Positions 44,206 through 55,095 of a stretch of 64,000 bases of DNA are shown piece by piece (the stretch's first letter is position 1; each line of letters begins with the position of its first letter). A program made the position numbers and the translations under genes. Under the pieces are notes generated by a model, which had not been told where the DNA came from, searched no databases, and saw nothing but the letters and a program-made list of their open reading frames with translations. Origin of the DNA: Diphasiastrum complanatum (Eukaryota; Streptophyta; Lycopodiopsida; Lycopodiales; Lycopodiaceae); the NCBI GenBank assembly GCA_029204225.1, contig CM055113.1:2192081-2256080 (forward strand). Reading direction: 5' to 3'.

Positions 44206-45599
44206 CATTGGTCCACTTCCCCACTCACAAGAGGGTTATTGACACCAAGTAGATCTTCAAGAACTCTGATGGTTTCAAAATGGAAAGCACGGCTAGTGGC
44301 GAAAAGATTCACTCAAGTCCAAGGAGTAGATTACCAAGAAATTTTAATTCATGTTGTCAAAATGCAGTCAATGAGGACTCTGATTGCATTAGTAGCGGCT
44401 GAAGACCTCAAAATGCATCAAATGGATATCAAAACTACCTTTTTCAATGACTATGTCGAAGACGAGTTGTACACCTTCCAACCAGAAGGATTCGAAGTCA
44501 AAGGCCAAGAACACAAAGTGTGCAAGCTGCACAAAGAAATCTATGGCTTTAAGCAAGCCACAAGGGTGTGGTTCGAAAGGATCAATGTCTATCTCATTCA
44601 ATTAGGTTTTGTGGACAATTCCACTGACTGTAATGTTTATTCCAAATACATAGGTGTCAACTCAGTACACATGGCTCTATATGTAGACGATGCATTCATT
44701 CTATCTAACGACACTTCCTTAATGCACACTACTAAGAGTGATCCGTCAAAGGAATTTGACATGACTAATCTAGGCATTGTTCATTCATTATTAGGAATAC
44801 ACATCACACGAGATAAATTACATAAGAAAATTTATCTTAGTCAGCAGAAATATTTAGAAAATGTTTTAGAGAAGTTTCATATGTCTGATTGCAAACCAAT
44901 TGATACACCAATGGATCCATCTATAGTATTGACTAAACCTTCTAGTGCCGATTCCGAAAGTGAAGTACTCAACTTAGCGCAATCCCTTATCATTCACTCA
45001 TAGGATCATTAATGTATACCATGTTCTGTACGAGTATGTCTAATCTTAGGAACTCTCATTGGAAAGTATTGAAGAGAGTGATGAAATACATTCAAGAAAA
45101 TTTAGATCATATTTTATGCTATGAAAGCGCTATCGATCCACTCATCCTTCAAGGCTACTTCCAGATTGGGGAGGAAATGCCTCAACCAGAAAATCCACTT
45201 ATGGGTTTTGTTCCTTTTTGGCAGGTGGACCTATCTCGTGAAAGTCAAAAAAGAAATAATCGGTTGCGCTTTCTTCAACGAAGGCAGAGTACATTGCAAC
45301 ATGTCAAGCTTCAAAAGAAGCTATATGGATCAAATTGTTACATCATGATGACAATTTGAGCTGTATTCCACTGTCTCTAAATCCCAGATTTTATGGCAAG
45401 TCTAGGCACATAGAAATCCAATATCATTTTATTAGGGAAAAGGTTTTTTCAGGACAAGTGATTCTTCAATACTGCTGCACAACATAAATGGTTGTAGACA
45501 TCTTCACCAAAGCTCTTCTCAGGATCAAGCATCAAAAGTTCTTTAACCTGCTAAACCTGACGAAGGCACCAAGACACCAACTGTGACCTTAAGAGAGAC
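44206..45599 (+). pseudogene. Copia RT and RNase H, downstream of the solo LTR
   Basis: WKARLVAKRFTQVQGVDY, MHQMDIKTTFFND, HKEIYGFKQATRVWFERIN and the catalytic box LYVDDAFILS (44680) are in one open frame of 254 codons. It then changes frame at 45003 (GSLMYTMFCTSMSN) and RNase H follows, with VVDIFTKALL near 45490. A purine tract (TTAAGAGAGAC) leads to an LTR start at 45600. RT is well preserved apart from the solo-LTR insertion. Confidence 0.92.
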
Positions 45600-46693
45600 T
45601 GTTGGAAATTAAGCTCCCAGTTTTCTCCTTGGAATTATAAATCTATGTTTTGCTACCTGCATTTTAGGTCGTGTTTTTGGACATAGACACAGACCTGCAA
45701 AACTACTCTATTTTCTGCGTGCAAACTTTCACTTGGTAAAATACACGGGATTCTGGACACAGTCCATAATCCAGATCAAAGGGTAACCATTATTGATTTA
45801 TTTCAACAGTCGAATGACAAGAATCTGAAGTACATTGAAGGTCTGCCCACCTTTAATATTTTCAACATCATTTGAATCTTTTTACGGTCCAAAATGCGGT
45901 CAGCAACTAACCCACTAAGAGCCCCAAAGGCTTCAGCTATGGCTTCTACGGCAAACTGCTAAATAACCGCAAAGGGCTTCAATTAACGGTTTCTATGTGC
46001 TAAGGCAAATATCACCAAAGCACCGCTGAGTCAACCTTACGATTGCAAACGAAAACCAAGGGAACACTCATCGAAATCACAACATGCGGCATCACAATGA
46101 ACCGCATGAGTCAACCTTACGAGAGTAAGAGGAGACCAAAACTGCAAGCCACCTCAGGAAACTACCAAGGCAATGTCTGCAAGCAACCACATCACAATCA
46201 ACCACATGCGTCAACCTTACGAGAGTAGGCAAAGACCAAAACTGCAAGGCACCTCAGGGAACCGCCAAGGCAATGGCTGCGAGCAACCGCATCGCAATAA
46301 ATCGCATGCGTCAATGTTACTAATATGAACAAAGACCGAAGGCAACCGCCAAGGCGCCGTCAGGAATCGTAAGGCACCGCAAGAGTCAACCCTACGGTGA
46401 CTATTCAAAGACTTCTAATTGAAAGGAACTGCAAGACTACGAAAGCAGTCTCCATACGGTTGCGATAAGCACCATTTCTTTCACGCTCCCAAAGCAGAGT
46501 TTAAATCTAAGTGAATTAGGCTTTGTATAGATGTCGTTGTACATTATTTCATGACCAAGTATGCACTTAGAGTTAAACTAGTCTTGTAATTAAAGATTAG
46601 TTAAAACCGTTTCTTGTAAACGAACAAGCACAATGTGTATAAATACATCTCAAGCTCTCATTGAGCAGGGTGTACAAGAGCGGAAGATTTAGC
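45600..46693 (+). repeat. Copia 3' LTR (start defined, end uncertain)
   Basis: Starts TGTTGGAAATTAAGCTCCC right after the polypurine tract. It contains the tandem repeat at 46019-46400 and a TATA box (TGTATAAATACATC) at 46636-46650. A foldback element is inserted at 46699, and LTR sequence may continue beyond 47457. Confidence 0.75.
46019..46400 (+). repeat. Tandem repeat in the LTR, about 100 bp unit, about four copies
   Basis: The unit carries GTCAACCTTACGAGAGTA, AGACCAAAACTGCAAG, CACCTCAGG and CGCATCGCAAT..CGCATG. The middle two copies are closest; the outer two are more diverged. It lies upstream of the TATA box at 46636. Confidence 0.9.
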
Positions 46694-46698
46694 ATTTA

Positions 46699-47452
46699 TG
46701 TTATGTCCATGACCAGTGCATGGGATACAGTATACTCCTAGTTTAATTGGATACACGGTACTCTAGTGAAACAAGCTGTTAGTTATGCCACGTCATACTA
46801 GACGTGACCCAAAAGAAACTAATATTCTTGTGAGGCCCAGAACACACTAAATGGAGTTTAGACAAGGTATAAGACAGCGTATGCATGTGTAGAGTTATCA
46901 ATATCAATTCTATGAATAGTTGGTCCATGCATAGGACTCTATTCTAGATGAATCTATGTATAGGGAATTTAGGGCTATGCATGGCTGAGTGCCCAGGATG
47001 CTTTTGCCTCTATATAATGGGTCCAAATTTGCCCTACTCCTCATCATGGTTCTTGATTCATTGTCAGGCTCTCACTCTACATTCATGCTTCTTGTTCCTT
47101 GGCTTGGGGTTGAGGCTTCTAGAGATTGATTGGATGCTTCTATTTGGTTGGGTGGTTTCTCCACAGTGTGTTATCCTCTGTGTTTAGGATTTGTAAGTAG
47201 GATCTAAGGAGCTTCCCTTATAGTGCATGGACCAACTATTCATAGAATTGCTATTGATAACTCTACACATGCATACATTGTCTTATACCTTGTCTAAACT
47301 CCATTTAGTGTGTTCTGGGCCTCACAAGGATATTAGTTACTTTCGGATCACGTCCCGTAGACGTGGCATAACTAACAACTTGTTTCACTGGAGTACCGTG
47401 TATCCAAGACTAGGAGTATATTGTATCCTATGTACTGGTCATGGACATAACA
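46699..47452. mobile_element. Foldback element, 754 bp, with about 250 bp inverted arms
   Basis: The left arm (TGTTATGTCCATGACCAG ... GTTGGTCCATGCA, to about 46945) is matched in reverse by 47222-47452 (TGCATGGACCAAC ... GGTCATGGACATAACA), with roughly one difference in ten. A core of about 270 bp separates the arms. Both ends are flanked by ATTTA (46694-46698 and 47453-47457), a 5 bp target-site duplication. There is no transposase. The TG...CA ends and 5 bp TSD would also fit an LTR that is itself palindromic. Confidence 0.88.
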
Positions 47453-47842
47453 ATTTATGTTACATTTCATTTTATGTTGTAACATACAATTGTTGCTCTT
47501 GCTCCATTTCAAGCAATTTATGTAATATACAAGCAGCACTTCTTCGTATGTGTCTTATGTAGATGTTTTATATGTGTTGTGATTTGATTGCATTACTCTA
47601 CCTTGCTTGACGCGCTCGTTCACTCACTCTGACATATCATGGACATCTCTGACTCCTCTCCATCTGATCAGACTACGGTCGTCTCTGACGCATGAGGAAC
47701 AAGCTCAAAAACTTTGCACCATAGTTCTTCATTCCGTAATTGAACATTCCTACTCTAAATCATTGCTAGTAATTCTTGCACTCTTCGGTGGATGCGATTA
47801 CCCTAATACCTGATTGCGCATTTGTTTTAAATCGGTCCTATA

Positions 47843-48241
47843 TTGGGGCGGGATCTGTACCGCACTATTTTCTTTCCTCTCGTTCGGATCGAACAAATCT
47901 TAATAGAGCCTCACGGCTTACTAGTTTCGTTTCCTTTGTTCGTTCCATTCATTAACCCGATTCCACCAGTTGGTGATCTTGGTGTGCCAATGGATAAAAA
48001 TCACCGCCCACACACCAAATTGGCCTATAATTCATCAGCCATCCAGTTGGCCATAACAGTTGATTTTAATCGGGCACTCCAAGCTTATTCCCTGGAGTAC
48101 ATGTTTTCACTAGATCCGACGGTTAGGCAGTCAGCCTTATTTGCAAAAGATTTGGCTTTGTTGACGTCAGTTCAAGCACAGTGGGACGATTGTTTACCAG
48201 CCCTCAGCTTTGATCTGAATCTTCCAATGGCGTCTGAAAGA
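47843..48241 (+). pseudogene. Fragment of the coiled-coil retroelement ORF family
   Basis: The residues DFNRALQAYSLEYMFSLDP, SALFAKDLALLTSVQAQWDD and CLPALSFDLN..MASE align without gaps to the end of the ORF at 32844-33800 (DFHRALQAY, SAMFAKDLTLLASV, WDDCLPTLTF, MASE). The match starts around DLGVPMDKN. The upstream part to 47843 is less clear. At 48241 the frame runs on into Copia RNase H sequence, a junction between two elements. Confidence 0.85.
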
Positions 48242-48960
48242 GTTCATCACAAGATGATGTGGAAAGAACATACATGGCAACAAGACCCTACAAGAGTCTA
48301 GTTGGGCCTTTGATGTATGTTATATGCACCAAGGCAGACATGTCTACAGTAGTTAGAAAGTTGAGCCAATTCTTGAATGATCCTGGTCTAGCACATTGGA
48401 ATGCAGCAAAAAGGGTTTTGAAATACTTGCAGGGACCTATTACACATGGAATAGTGTATTCAAGGCATAAAACTTTGATTGTAGGGTAGCAATTTCAGAT
48501 TGGGGAGGGGACTTGGATGACAGAAAATCTACATCAAGATATGTGTTTATCATGGCAAATGCGATGATTAGTTGGGTGAACACCAAGCAGAAGTCTATCG
48601 CGTTGTCTACAACGGAAGCGGAGTACATGGCTTTATGTCATGCTTCAAAAGAATACATATGGATTAAGAACTTCAGCAGGGAAGTTGGGATCAAAATTGA
48701 AAGTTTTAGCTTACATAGTTATAATCAAGGCTATATTTTCTTATGTAAGAATGGAGGGTTCCATAAAAGAAGTAAACACATAAGTCTACAATATCACTCT
48801 GTAAGGGATATGGTACAAACTGGAGAGATTAGTCTTTATTACTGTGGTATCAGAGAAATGATAGCTGACCTCATGACGAAGAGTCTGAAGGAAAAGATTT
48901 GCATGTTCAGAGATATCATGGGAGTAAAGCAAAGCTTTTTTGGATAAAGGAGTTTGAATT
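48242..48960 (+). pseudogene. Copia RNase H tail
   Basis: SLVGPLMYVICTKADMST, LSQFLNDPGLAHWNAAKRVL and then, after a frame break near 48490, DDRKSTSRYVFIMANAMISW, QKSIALSTTEAEYMAL, KHISLQYHSVRDMV and IADLMTKSL are the usual Copia RNase H sequence to the end of pol (stop at 48945). RT is missing; the element is joined to the coiled-coil ORF fragment at 48241. Confidence 0.93.
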
Positions 48961-48971
48961 GAGGGTGGGAT

Positions 48972-49245
48972 TGATAAGTGCAATTCACCTCAGGGTTAGT
49001 TAACGGTCACATGTCTTATGATTCCTTATTTTGATGAATAATAACCAATGGAGTTCATGTGTTAGGCTGAACTTAGAATATATATAGGAGTTTTAAGATC
49101 AATGAAGATACACTTCTTGTTTTGGACGATCACACATGCTCGTTTATTAATTGTTCTTATGTTTTGTACTTAGCATTATTCATGTAATTACATGTTTGTC
49201 CCTGTTGTACTCTGATATAGCAATTAGTAACTAATAGATTTATCA
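48972..49245 (+). repeat. Short Copia LTR, about 274 bp
   Basis: Starts TGATAAGTGC after a purine tract (TTGAATTGAGGGTGGGAT) and ends at TTTATCA, giving a TGATAA/TTATCA inverted pair. This is consistent with the 3' LTR of the element whose RNase H ends at 48945. There is no second copy. Confidence 0.7.
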
Positions 49246-49621
49246 CTGAAAACTCCTGATCTTTGATAGATCTGTGGCGATCCCGTGTCTTGACACTATA
49301 TGGCTGAGAGCCGCTATTGGGGCCTCACCTTTGACTCTTTACCGGGCAGATCAATGTTATATGCCCGGCTGATTTCATAATACATAAAAGTTGTCATAAT
49401 ACATAAAAGTTGTGAACATCAAGTAACACCATCTTTTTGCCTTTGAATCAAACTGACTACCACCGAAAATATACACAAATTAAGAAAACACATCACATTT
49501 ATTGCCACATTAAAGTTGTTCAATGCTATTAATGCTATACGTCGTCACATGCTTCAAGAGTGTGTACACTTTGGAAACCAAACGGAAAGCCTATCTGCAA
49601 ATTAATCAATCTGTTCGACCT

Positions 49622-50215
49622 TTAAAAAGCTGATTGTGTTGTAAACTGGCGATTTATGCGAAGAACTGTATGGGAACGAAGATATCCGTCTGCTAAAACA
49701 GTCGGGGTGACAACCCCGAAACCTTGAGTGAGGATGAAATCACCCGTTCCTCCACTGAAGGAGTAAGTCCTGACTGGTATGGTGAGGTCTTCCAAAAAGG
49801 TAATTGGAATAGTGCCAATCAGCTTTCCAGCAGTGAAGTCCAGAGTTGCAACCACTAAAAGTTTAAGACAACCTGTACTGTTATAACATGCATCGAAGAA
49901 GACGCCGTGGATTCTGCCTAGCTCTTGGGAAAAGAAATCGGGACCTTTTGTGATCTTGTCATCGAACACAACAGCGTCGCCGAAGGCAAAAGGGGGTGAT
50001 GGATCCGGAGCACCTTTACCCCAGATACGGACAGCTGTGGAATTGCTGAAAGTAAAGTCTGACCTCACTACCTGAACGTAGAATTCGTACTTCTCTGTAA
50101 TCTTTGGAAGTCGAATTGCTGCCTCTGCAGGCGTAAACACTGACCCACTTAGTAGCATCATCAGTACTGCAACCCAGAAAATATTTGCATATCTACGATT
50201 GTGGATTGCTGCCAT
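49622..50215 (-). CDS. Dirigent family protein (copy 1)
   Basis: 197 aa from ATG at 50215 (MAAIHNRRYANIFWVAVLMM); the start is chosen because the paralogue at 59081 keeps the same Met. An upstream in-frame ATG at 50227 is also conserved in position, and one at 50260 is not. Residues 1-31 form a signal peptide: basic start, hydrophobic core, cleavage after TPAEA. The dirigent domain fills the rest: YEFYVQVV first strand, NSTAVRIWGKG, then FAFGDAVVFDD.ITKGPDFFS with GRIHGVFF, matching the family pattern FG...DD.LT.GPD..S..(I/V)GR.QG. After that come LDFTAGKLIGTI and SGGTGDF. Two possible N-glycosylation sites (NST) and a Cys pair (CYNSTGC). Dirigents are secreted and guide stereoselective coupling of phenoxy radicals for lignans or related products; the substrate here is unknown. 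Single exon, no breaks. Confidence 0.85.
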   Translation of the reverse strand: MAAIHNRRYANIFWVAVLMMLLSGSVFTPAEAAIRLPKITEKYEFYVQVVRSDFTFSNSTAVRIWGKGAPDPSPPFAFGDAVVFDDKITKGPDFFSQELGRIHGVFFDACYNSTGCLKLLVVATLDFTAGKLIGTIPITFLEDLTIPVRTYSFSGGTGDFILTQGFGVVTPTVLADGYLRSHTVLRINRQFTTQSAF

Positions 50216-50318
50216 TCTATGAGACATCAAGGTATCTTCAGATTGTGACGCAAACTCCATAGCAGGCGAACTGATGTGTTCAGAAGCCACTGCAATGATG
50301 AAGAATTTAGATCATGCT

Positions 50319-50400
50319 CAGCTGAGCAGTGAGCATATATACATATTACAAATGCACCAAATACCAGTTCGTGCTAGAACTCCTAGTGACTACGGTCAAG
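50319..50400 (-). promoter_or_regulatory. Proximal promoter of dirigent copy 1
   Basis: Minus strand: W-box TTGACC at 50399-50394 followed by GTAGTC, TATA-like ATATGTATATATGC around 50346-50333, and the palindromic CTCAGCTGAG at 50326-50317 followed by CATGATC. The W-box, the CAGCTGAGCATGATC block and their spacing to the ATG are shared with copy 2 (58898-58963). WRKY binding is inferred from the word TTGACC only. Confidence 0.6.
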
Positions 50401-50890
50401 CTGCAAGCAGCGGCTTCAACACGATAAGTCTTGAGCATCTTTCCAGGCTCTAGAGTCTTCTAGATTTTTACATTGTCCACCGTGACAGTGTCTGAAGTGC
50501 AGTCTCTATAGTCTATAGCATAAATACTATAGTATTATGCTAGCTCTTTGCACAAATCTTTGTAGAGTCTTTTAATGCCAAAGTACAAGAAAATGCTCAT
50601 CCAAGGGTGCAGTGCAAGTGACAGAATGGCTTACATGTTACTCTGTCATTTTTTTAAAGCTAAGTACAAGAATATGCTTATAGTGACCCTCACTCTCTCA
50701 CTCTCACACTTGGATAGGCATATTTTTGAGTTGACATTTAGTGCCTATGCAAGAGATCCTATAATCCTAGATCTCCCCCTTGAATGAGTGTTTCATGATG
50801 ACTTGAAAGATAAGATCATGAAAACCATACTATATTCATGGTGTTCAAAAAGAATGATTTGAGTAGAGTCTAGACTCAAAAAAAGGAAAA

Positions 50891-51317
50891 TAATTTGGTT
50901 GCATGAATGCCAAAACCTATGTAGCAATGAGGCATCTTCAGAGAAACATATGCATAAAGAGACACCACAAATCTTATTTTGGATTTTTACATGCCTTTTT
51001 GCATGTAAAAATCGTTTTTTGCGTGCCTTTTTGCGATTTTTACATGCCTTTTTGCATGATGAAATCATTTTTTGCTTTGCCATCTTGCCTTTCTATATAA
51101 ATATTGCCCTTTAAGCCACGAATAAAAACTGGTTTGATGGGTGGTGATAAAAGGATGACCTTTTGATGCTTTAATTTTAAAATGAGCAAAAACAATTGGA
51201 CAACTTCACAGTGATGTTTGAACTAGAAATAAAAGTAGATTAAAAGACAATCAATGGGTGCCCTTTTGTAAAGTGTGCAAAAAAAAAAAAAAAGCCCCGC
51301 CAATAGCCACCCAAAAA
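50891..51317. other. AT-rich region with hairpin repeats, no gene
   Basis: GATTTTTACATGC ... GCATGTAAAAATC (about 50982-51014) is a perfect 13 bp stem with an 8-base loop. The same word GATTTTTACATGCCTTTTTG recurs at about 51036. Open stretches on both strands here come from this repeat. A 15 bp A-tract lies at about 51280. Confidence 0.7.
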
Positions 51318-51480
51318 ATGATCGAAAGATTTAGTGGTGAGGGTTTTCATATGTGGAAACTCAAGGTGAGAATGATCATAATCCAAAGAGAGCTCTGGGA
51401 AGTACTTTTTAAAAACAAGAGATGATGATACAAGAAAGACTTTGATCAATGAGAAAATGGCCTAGAAGAGACCCCCTTTT
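51318..51480 (+). pseudogene. Copia gag N-terminal relic
   Basis: RFSGEGFHMWKLKVRMI followed by IQRELWEVLFK matches the start of Copia gag (F.G.NF..WK......L....LW). Only about 40 codons are recognisable. No LTR or primer site was found upstream. Confidence 0.65.
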
Positions 51481-53320
51481 TAATACTTTAAAGGACTTCA
51501 AAATCAGTTGCTCAATTTGTTCTTTAGAAATTGATATGGACACTTCTTGGATAAATGTTGGAAGGAAACTTGGAATGTGATTTATGCAAGGTTCTAGATG
51601 TTTCAAATTCCAAATGGCATTTTTGAAATGGAAGAGATAAACATAATAGGAAGCTACTTTTGTTGTGATCGAAAGTCTTCTGTAGCATCATACTTGAATT
51701 TGCATATCCACACGCTACTTCACACACCCAAAAAGCAGTTGGTTCATGAGGGTAGGAACACATCCTACGATGAACACTTTTTTAATCCATGGGAGGGATA
51801 TGCAAGAATCTATTAAGCTAGGGAATGCAACCTTAGTACAACACTTGAATGCTAGGACTGCTTCAGCTCAAATACTTCCATTGGGAAGTCATACACAAAA
51901 GCATATCTACCCATTAAAAAGTCATACACAAGGGCCTACCTACCAAGGGATGACAATCTTATTTCATTTGATAGAGGCAGGCCCCATATGCAACAAAGTA
52001 GCAAAAGTGCCCAACCTCTTGCTAGGATGTCGTATGGAAGTTTCTACATATTGGTTTGTTGATAGATATAGGGTTGTTGAGAGTCAAATGGATAAAAATC
52101 AAGCCAAACACATCTTATTTGGGTAGCAGGTTAACATCGAGGGATCAAAGCAATTTGGCAATCTCTTAGAGTAGCTTTTGGTACTCTAAGAGATGGTAGG
52201 AAACAAATACAGTCTAAATTTGAAAAAGGCATTATGCACGTAGTTCATGGCAAAGCCCACCCTTAAGGTATATAAGATACTTTGTAAGATATACGACCTA
52301 TTTGATCAAGCTATTTAGTTTCAATAAGATCATTGTGATTTCTAAAGGGGGAAGCAAAGGATTAGAAGACTACCATGATGAGTGGTTATCGCAAAGCTGC
52401 TTGGATTTGAAAAGAGAATCAACCATTGACAAGATGAGAACATACTCAAGCCACCCTGTACCCAAACTCCACGTTGGCCATCTAGCATCTCTTACTTGTG
52501 CCAAAGGAAGCACTTGGTGAACATCTAGTAAAAAGTTTGGTTGCTTTCTAGACTTTTGAAAAGCTTTCAAACACACAAGGAAGCAAGCATGACTTGGGTG
52601 CCAAGCTGTGGATTGTACACTCTTCACAAAATGTGGACCCCAAATCGAGCATGGTACCAGGCTACCACAGCTTTTTTGGCAAGACCCGGTATTGCAGCTA
52701 TATGTAAAGCTGCAAGTGCCATTGTAAAGCTTGTAACAGTCATCCCATATATCGTGTTGGGTCTCCCATGGAAGTTAATAAACTTCTTTCTTTCTTTCTC
52801 TACTATAGACATATCTGAGTATACTTTGAATGGTTGCCTTTAACTCCAAATACATATTCAAGGTTGACCTGGTCATCTTGAACCTACTGTATATGTATTC
52901 TTAATTTTTTTCGGTAAGTTCCAGCCAAAATTTCAAATTTGTGAGGGGATGTAATGTGGTGCATATTTAGGCAGTGCCCTTCATTATTATTATAGACAAA
53001 ACTGATCACTATATACTAAGATCCACAGATACCTGTTTCAGGTATTTTTTTAAATGTATGTTTCATTTCATATGTAAGGAACGGAGCACATTCCTATGTG
53101 GAGAACAAAATACAAAATTCACTTATTTACATGCAAGTTTTGAAATCATACCCCATCCGGCCACGTGGATTCCTACGGCATTTGGTCATGATATCAGGTT
53201 TCTATGCTGAAGCTCATATGACACATTCCACTTGTTACTGAATACATATGTCCTGGTGCTACTCTTTTTGAAAACCAAGAACTACTTCATGTTGTTTCAA
53301 AAAGAGGTATCATATAATCA
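51481..53320. other. Region without recognised gene
   Basis: Open stretches of 72-126 codons on the plus strand (for example 51746-52126 and 52541-52843) have no motif I recognise and are not continuous with one another. They could be decayed Copia sequence following the gag relic at 51318, but no pol motif is visible. Confidence 0.5.
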
Positions 53321-55095
53321 CACCAAGGTCTTCCATATCACACAACAAAATCCATAGATTCTCGTTTTAGAATCACAAATGAACCCCAAATTCCGTAGAG
53401 CACCTTGCTTTATAGTCGAAAGATTAGCACATCCTGGAGCCAGAAATGCTTCATCATGCATGAAATTGAAGCTTCTAACAACTGTATTCGATCAACATCT
53501 CAGAGTAACTGCCTCCAAACCTCCTACAGCCCCCAAATCTAGGATTATTGGTAGCTGTATTGAGAGTAATGCAGTAAATTTACTGCAGCATGTGCACAAC
53601 TCATGTGACAAAGCTTTTTTTGCAGCTTGCTGTCAGAGAAAACTTGAATTCCAAGAATTTTGAGTGGAGGTTTCAGGTGCTGCATTACATCAAGAACAAA
53701 TTCCTTATGAACAACAGATAGATGCTACATCTGGAAGGCACACATGCCACAGCATCAGTTGCCACTTCATCGAACCACAAATGTCTCACCTGTTCAATGG
53801 GCAGCAGGTCCTTACTCTCTTTTTGAATCCCTACACCCAAAGAAAATGCAAGTCACTAGTTTATTCATGTTTTGTTGAAAATACAATAAAAGAATCTATG
53901 CAGTGAACAAAATCTAGTCTTTAAAAAACTAAGAACCTAATTCTTTGAATGATCAGCACCACATAACCAAAATGCTGAAAATTCACAGAGAAGTGGTCTG
54001 ATACCTTCTGCTGATTTCTAGCCTTTTCAACATATCCTCGTAACCATAACTGCTTGCAAATCTCGATCCTGGTATTTCACTAGGTTTCGAATCAGCAATA
54101 GTAGAAGATGTCGAAGAGCCTCCTGCTCGTTGCTGACAACATAAAACCAAAAATTAAGATGAACGCAGTATTGGCATCAAGTTCAATTCTCAAATCACAT
54201 GTCCTAGCTACAAGACAGATTTGTGTCAACCCCTTTAATGATTTAAATAGCAAAACAAACATGAAAATCACAGAATTCAAAGAGTGTCCTTATCAGCTTA
54301 AACTTTTGCTCTACGGGCTTCTTGGACCATAAGCATCACATATTTCAAAGCAAGGTCATCTAGCAACGCGATCAAGGAGAAACAGATCATAGACTTCGGT
54401 GTATATTGGGCCAAGATTGATTGGCATTGATGAAGCCGTCAGGGCAAGGTAATTATACATAAAAGATTCAAAGATCAAAAATTCCGACTTAAGCCCGTAT
54501 GCATTCTAGTGGCATGTAGACCTGCCAAAGAACCAACTGGACACTTTTTCAGGTTCACACAGCCATTGCTTAAAAGATGTTCCTTCACACTTTTTGCCAG
54601 GTGATATCTAGTTTCTAATTTGTATGTTGCTCAACATGAAACTCACAATCACTTAAATTGTGACGAGGCATTAAGCTAATTGCCGTTAAAAGATAAAAAT
54701 TCAAAGCTTTGCCAGTAACATGCCACTTTAAGCAACATGTAGGCTTTCCAAAGGGGTCCAGATAAGAAACAAAATTGACGTTTTTGCAGGTTAACAACTG
54801 GAATTGAGACGTGGCATGAATCTGATTGCTGTTAAAAGATAGGAAAATCAAAGCTTACCCGCAACATGCCATCTCACTTCAACATCTTTTAATATTCATA
54901 CGGATCAAATTGATTGGTCATGTTGCTATTGTGATTCACTAAGAATATAAGCTATAAGATTGGGCCCTGAAAATCCAACATTGATTAATTCATTATTGAT
55001 GGGGCCTCTGGTACTGGGTTGCAAAACTTACCCAACAACTGTCCCGGCAATATATAAACTAGCCATTTCTGCTCTAACATAGGCTCCTTCAAAGG
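53321..55095 (-). pseudogene. Exon-like traces of an unidentified gene
   Basis: Several short minus-strand stretches look like plant exons. 55095-55032: FEGAYVRAEMASLYIAGTVV then donor GTAAGT. 54500-54360: about 50 codons including LALTASSMPINLGPIYTEVY, then a stop. 54132-54005: after acceptor TTTTATGTTGTCAG, STIADSKPSEIPGSRFASSY and YEDMLKRLEISRR, then GTATCA. 53827-53786: IQKESKDLLPIEQ between TGTAG and GTGAGA. 53629 down to 53319: after TTTTCTCTGACAG, QAAKKALSHEL..., LDLGAVGGLEAVTLR, a TGA, then MHDEAFLAPGCANLSTIKQG and a final stop. I do not recognise the protein. The in-frame TGA suggests a pseudogene, or exons of a gene whose splicing I have misread. Confidence 0.4.
54640..54880. repeat. 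Degenerate tandem repeat, about 145 bp unit, two copies
   Basis: GACG(A/T)GGCAT..A.CT.ATTGC(C/T)GTTAAAAGATA and AATCAAAGCTT..CC.GCAACATGCCA occur in both halves. It may lie in an intron of the exon-like traces. Confidence 0.8.

Larger units (their letters stand above)
49400..50890 (-). repeat. Dirigent inverted duplication, left block
   Basis: Homologous in reverse orientation to about 58570-59920. It includes the coding region, the 3' flank (e.g. AGCATTGAACAA and TTAATTTGTGT) and the upstream flank as far as TTTTTGAACACCATG near 50850 (TTTTGAACACCATGG at 58596). Coding parts are closer than flanks. Confidence 0.85.

Noticed and set aside
50899-51114. Three overlapping Phe/Cys-rich ORFs
   Set aside because: Translated copies of the TTTTTACATGCCTTTTTGC repeat in different frames.
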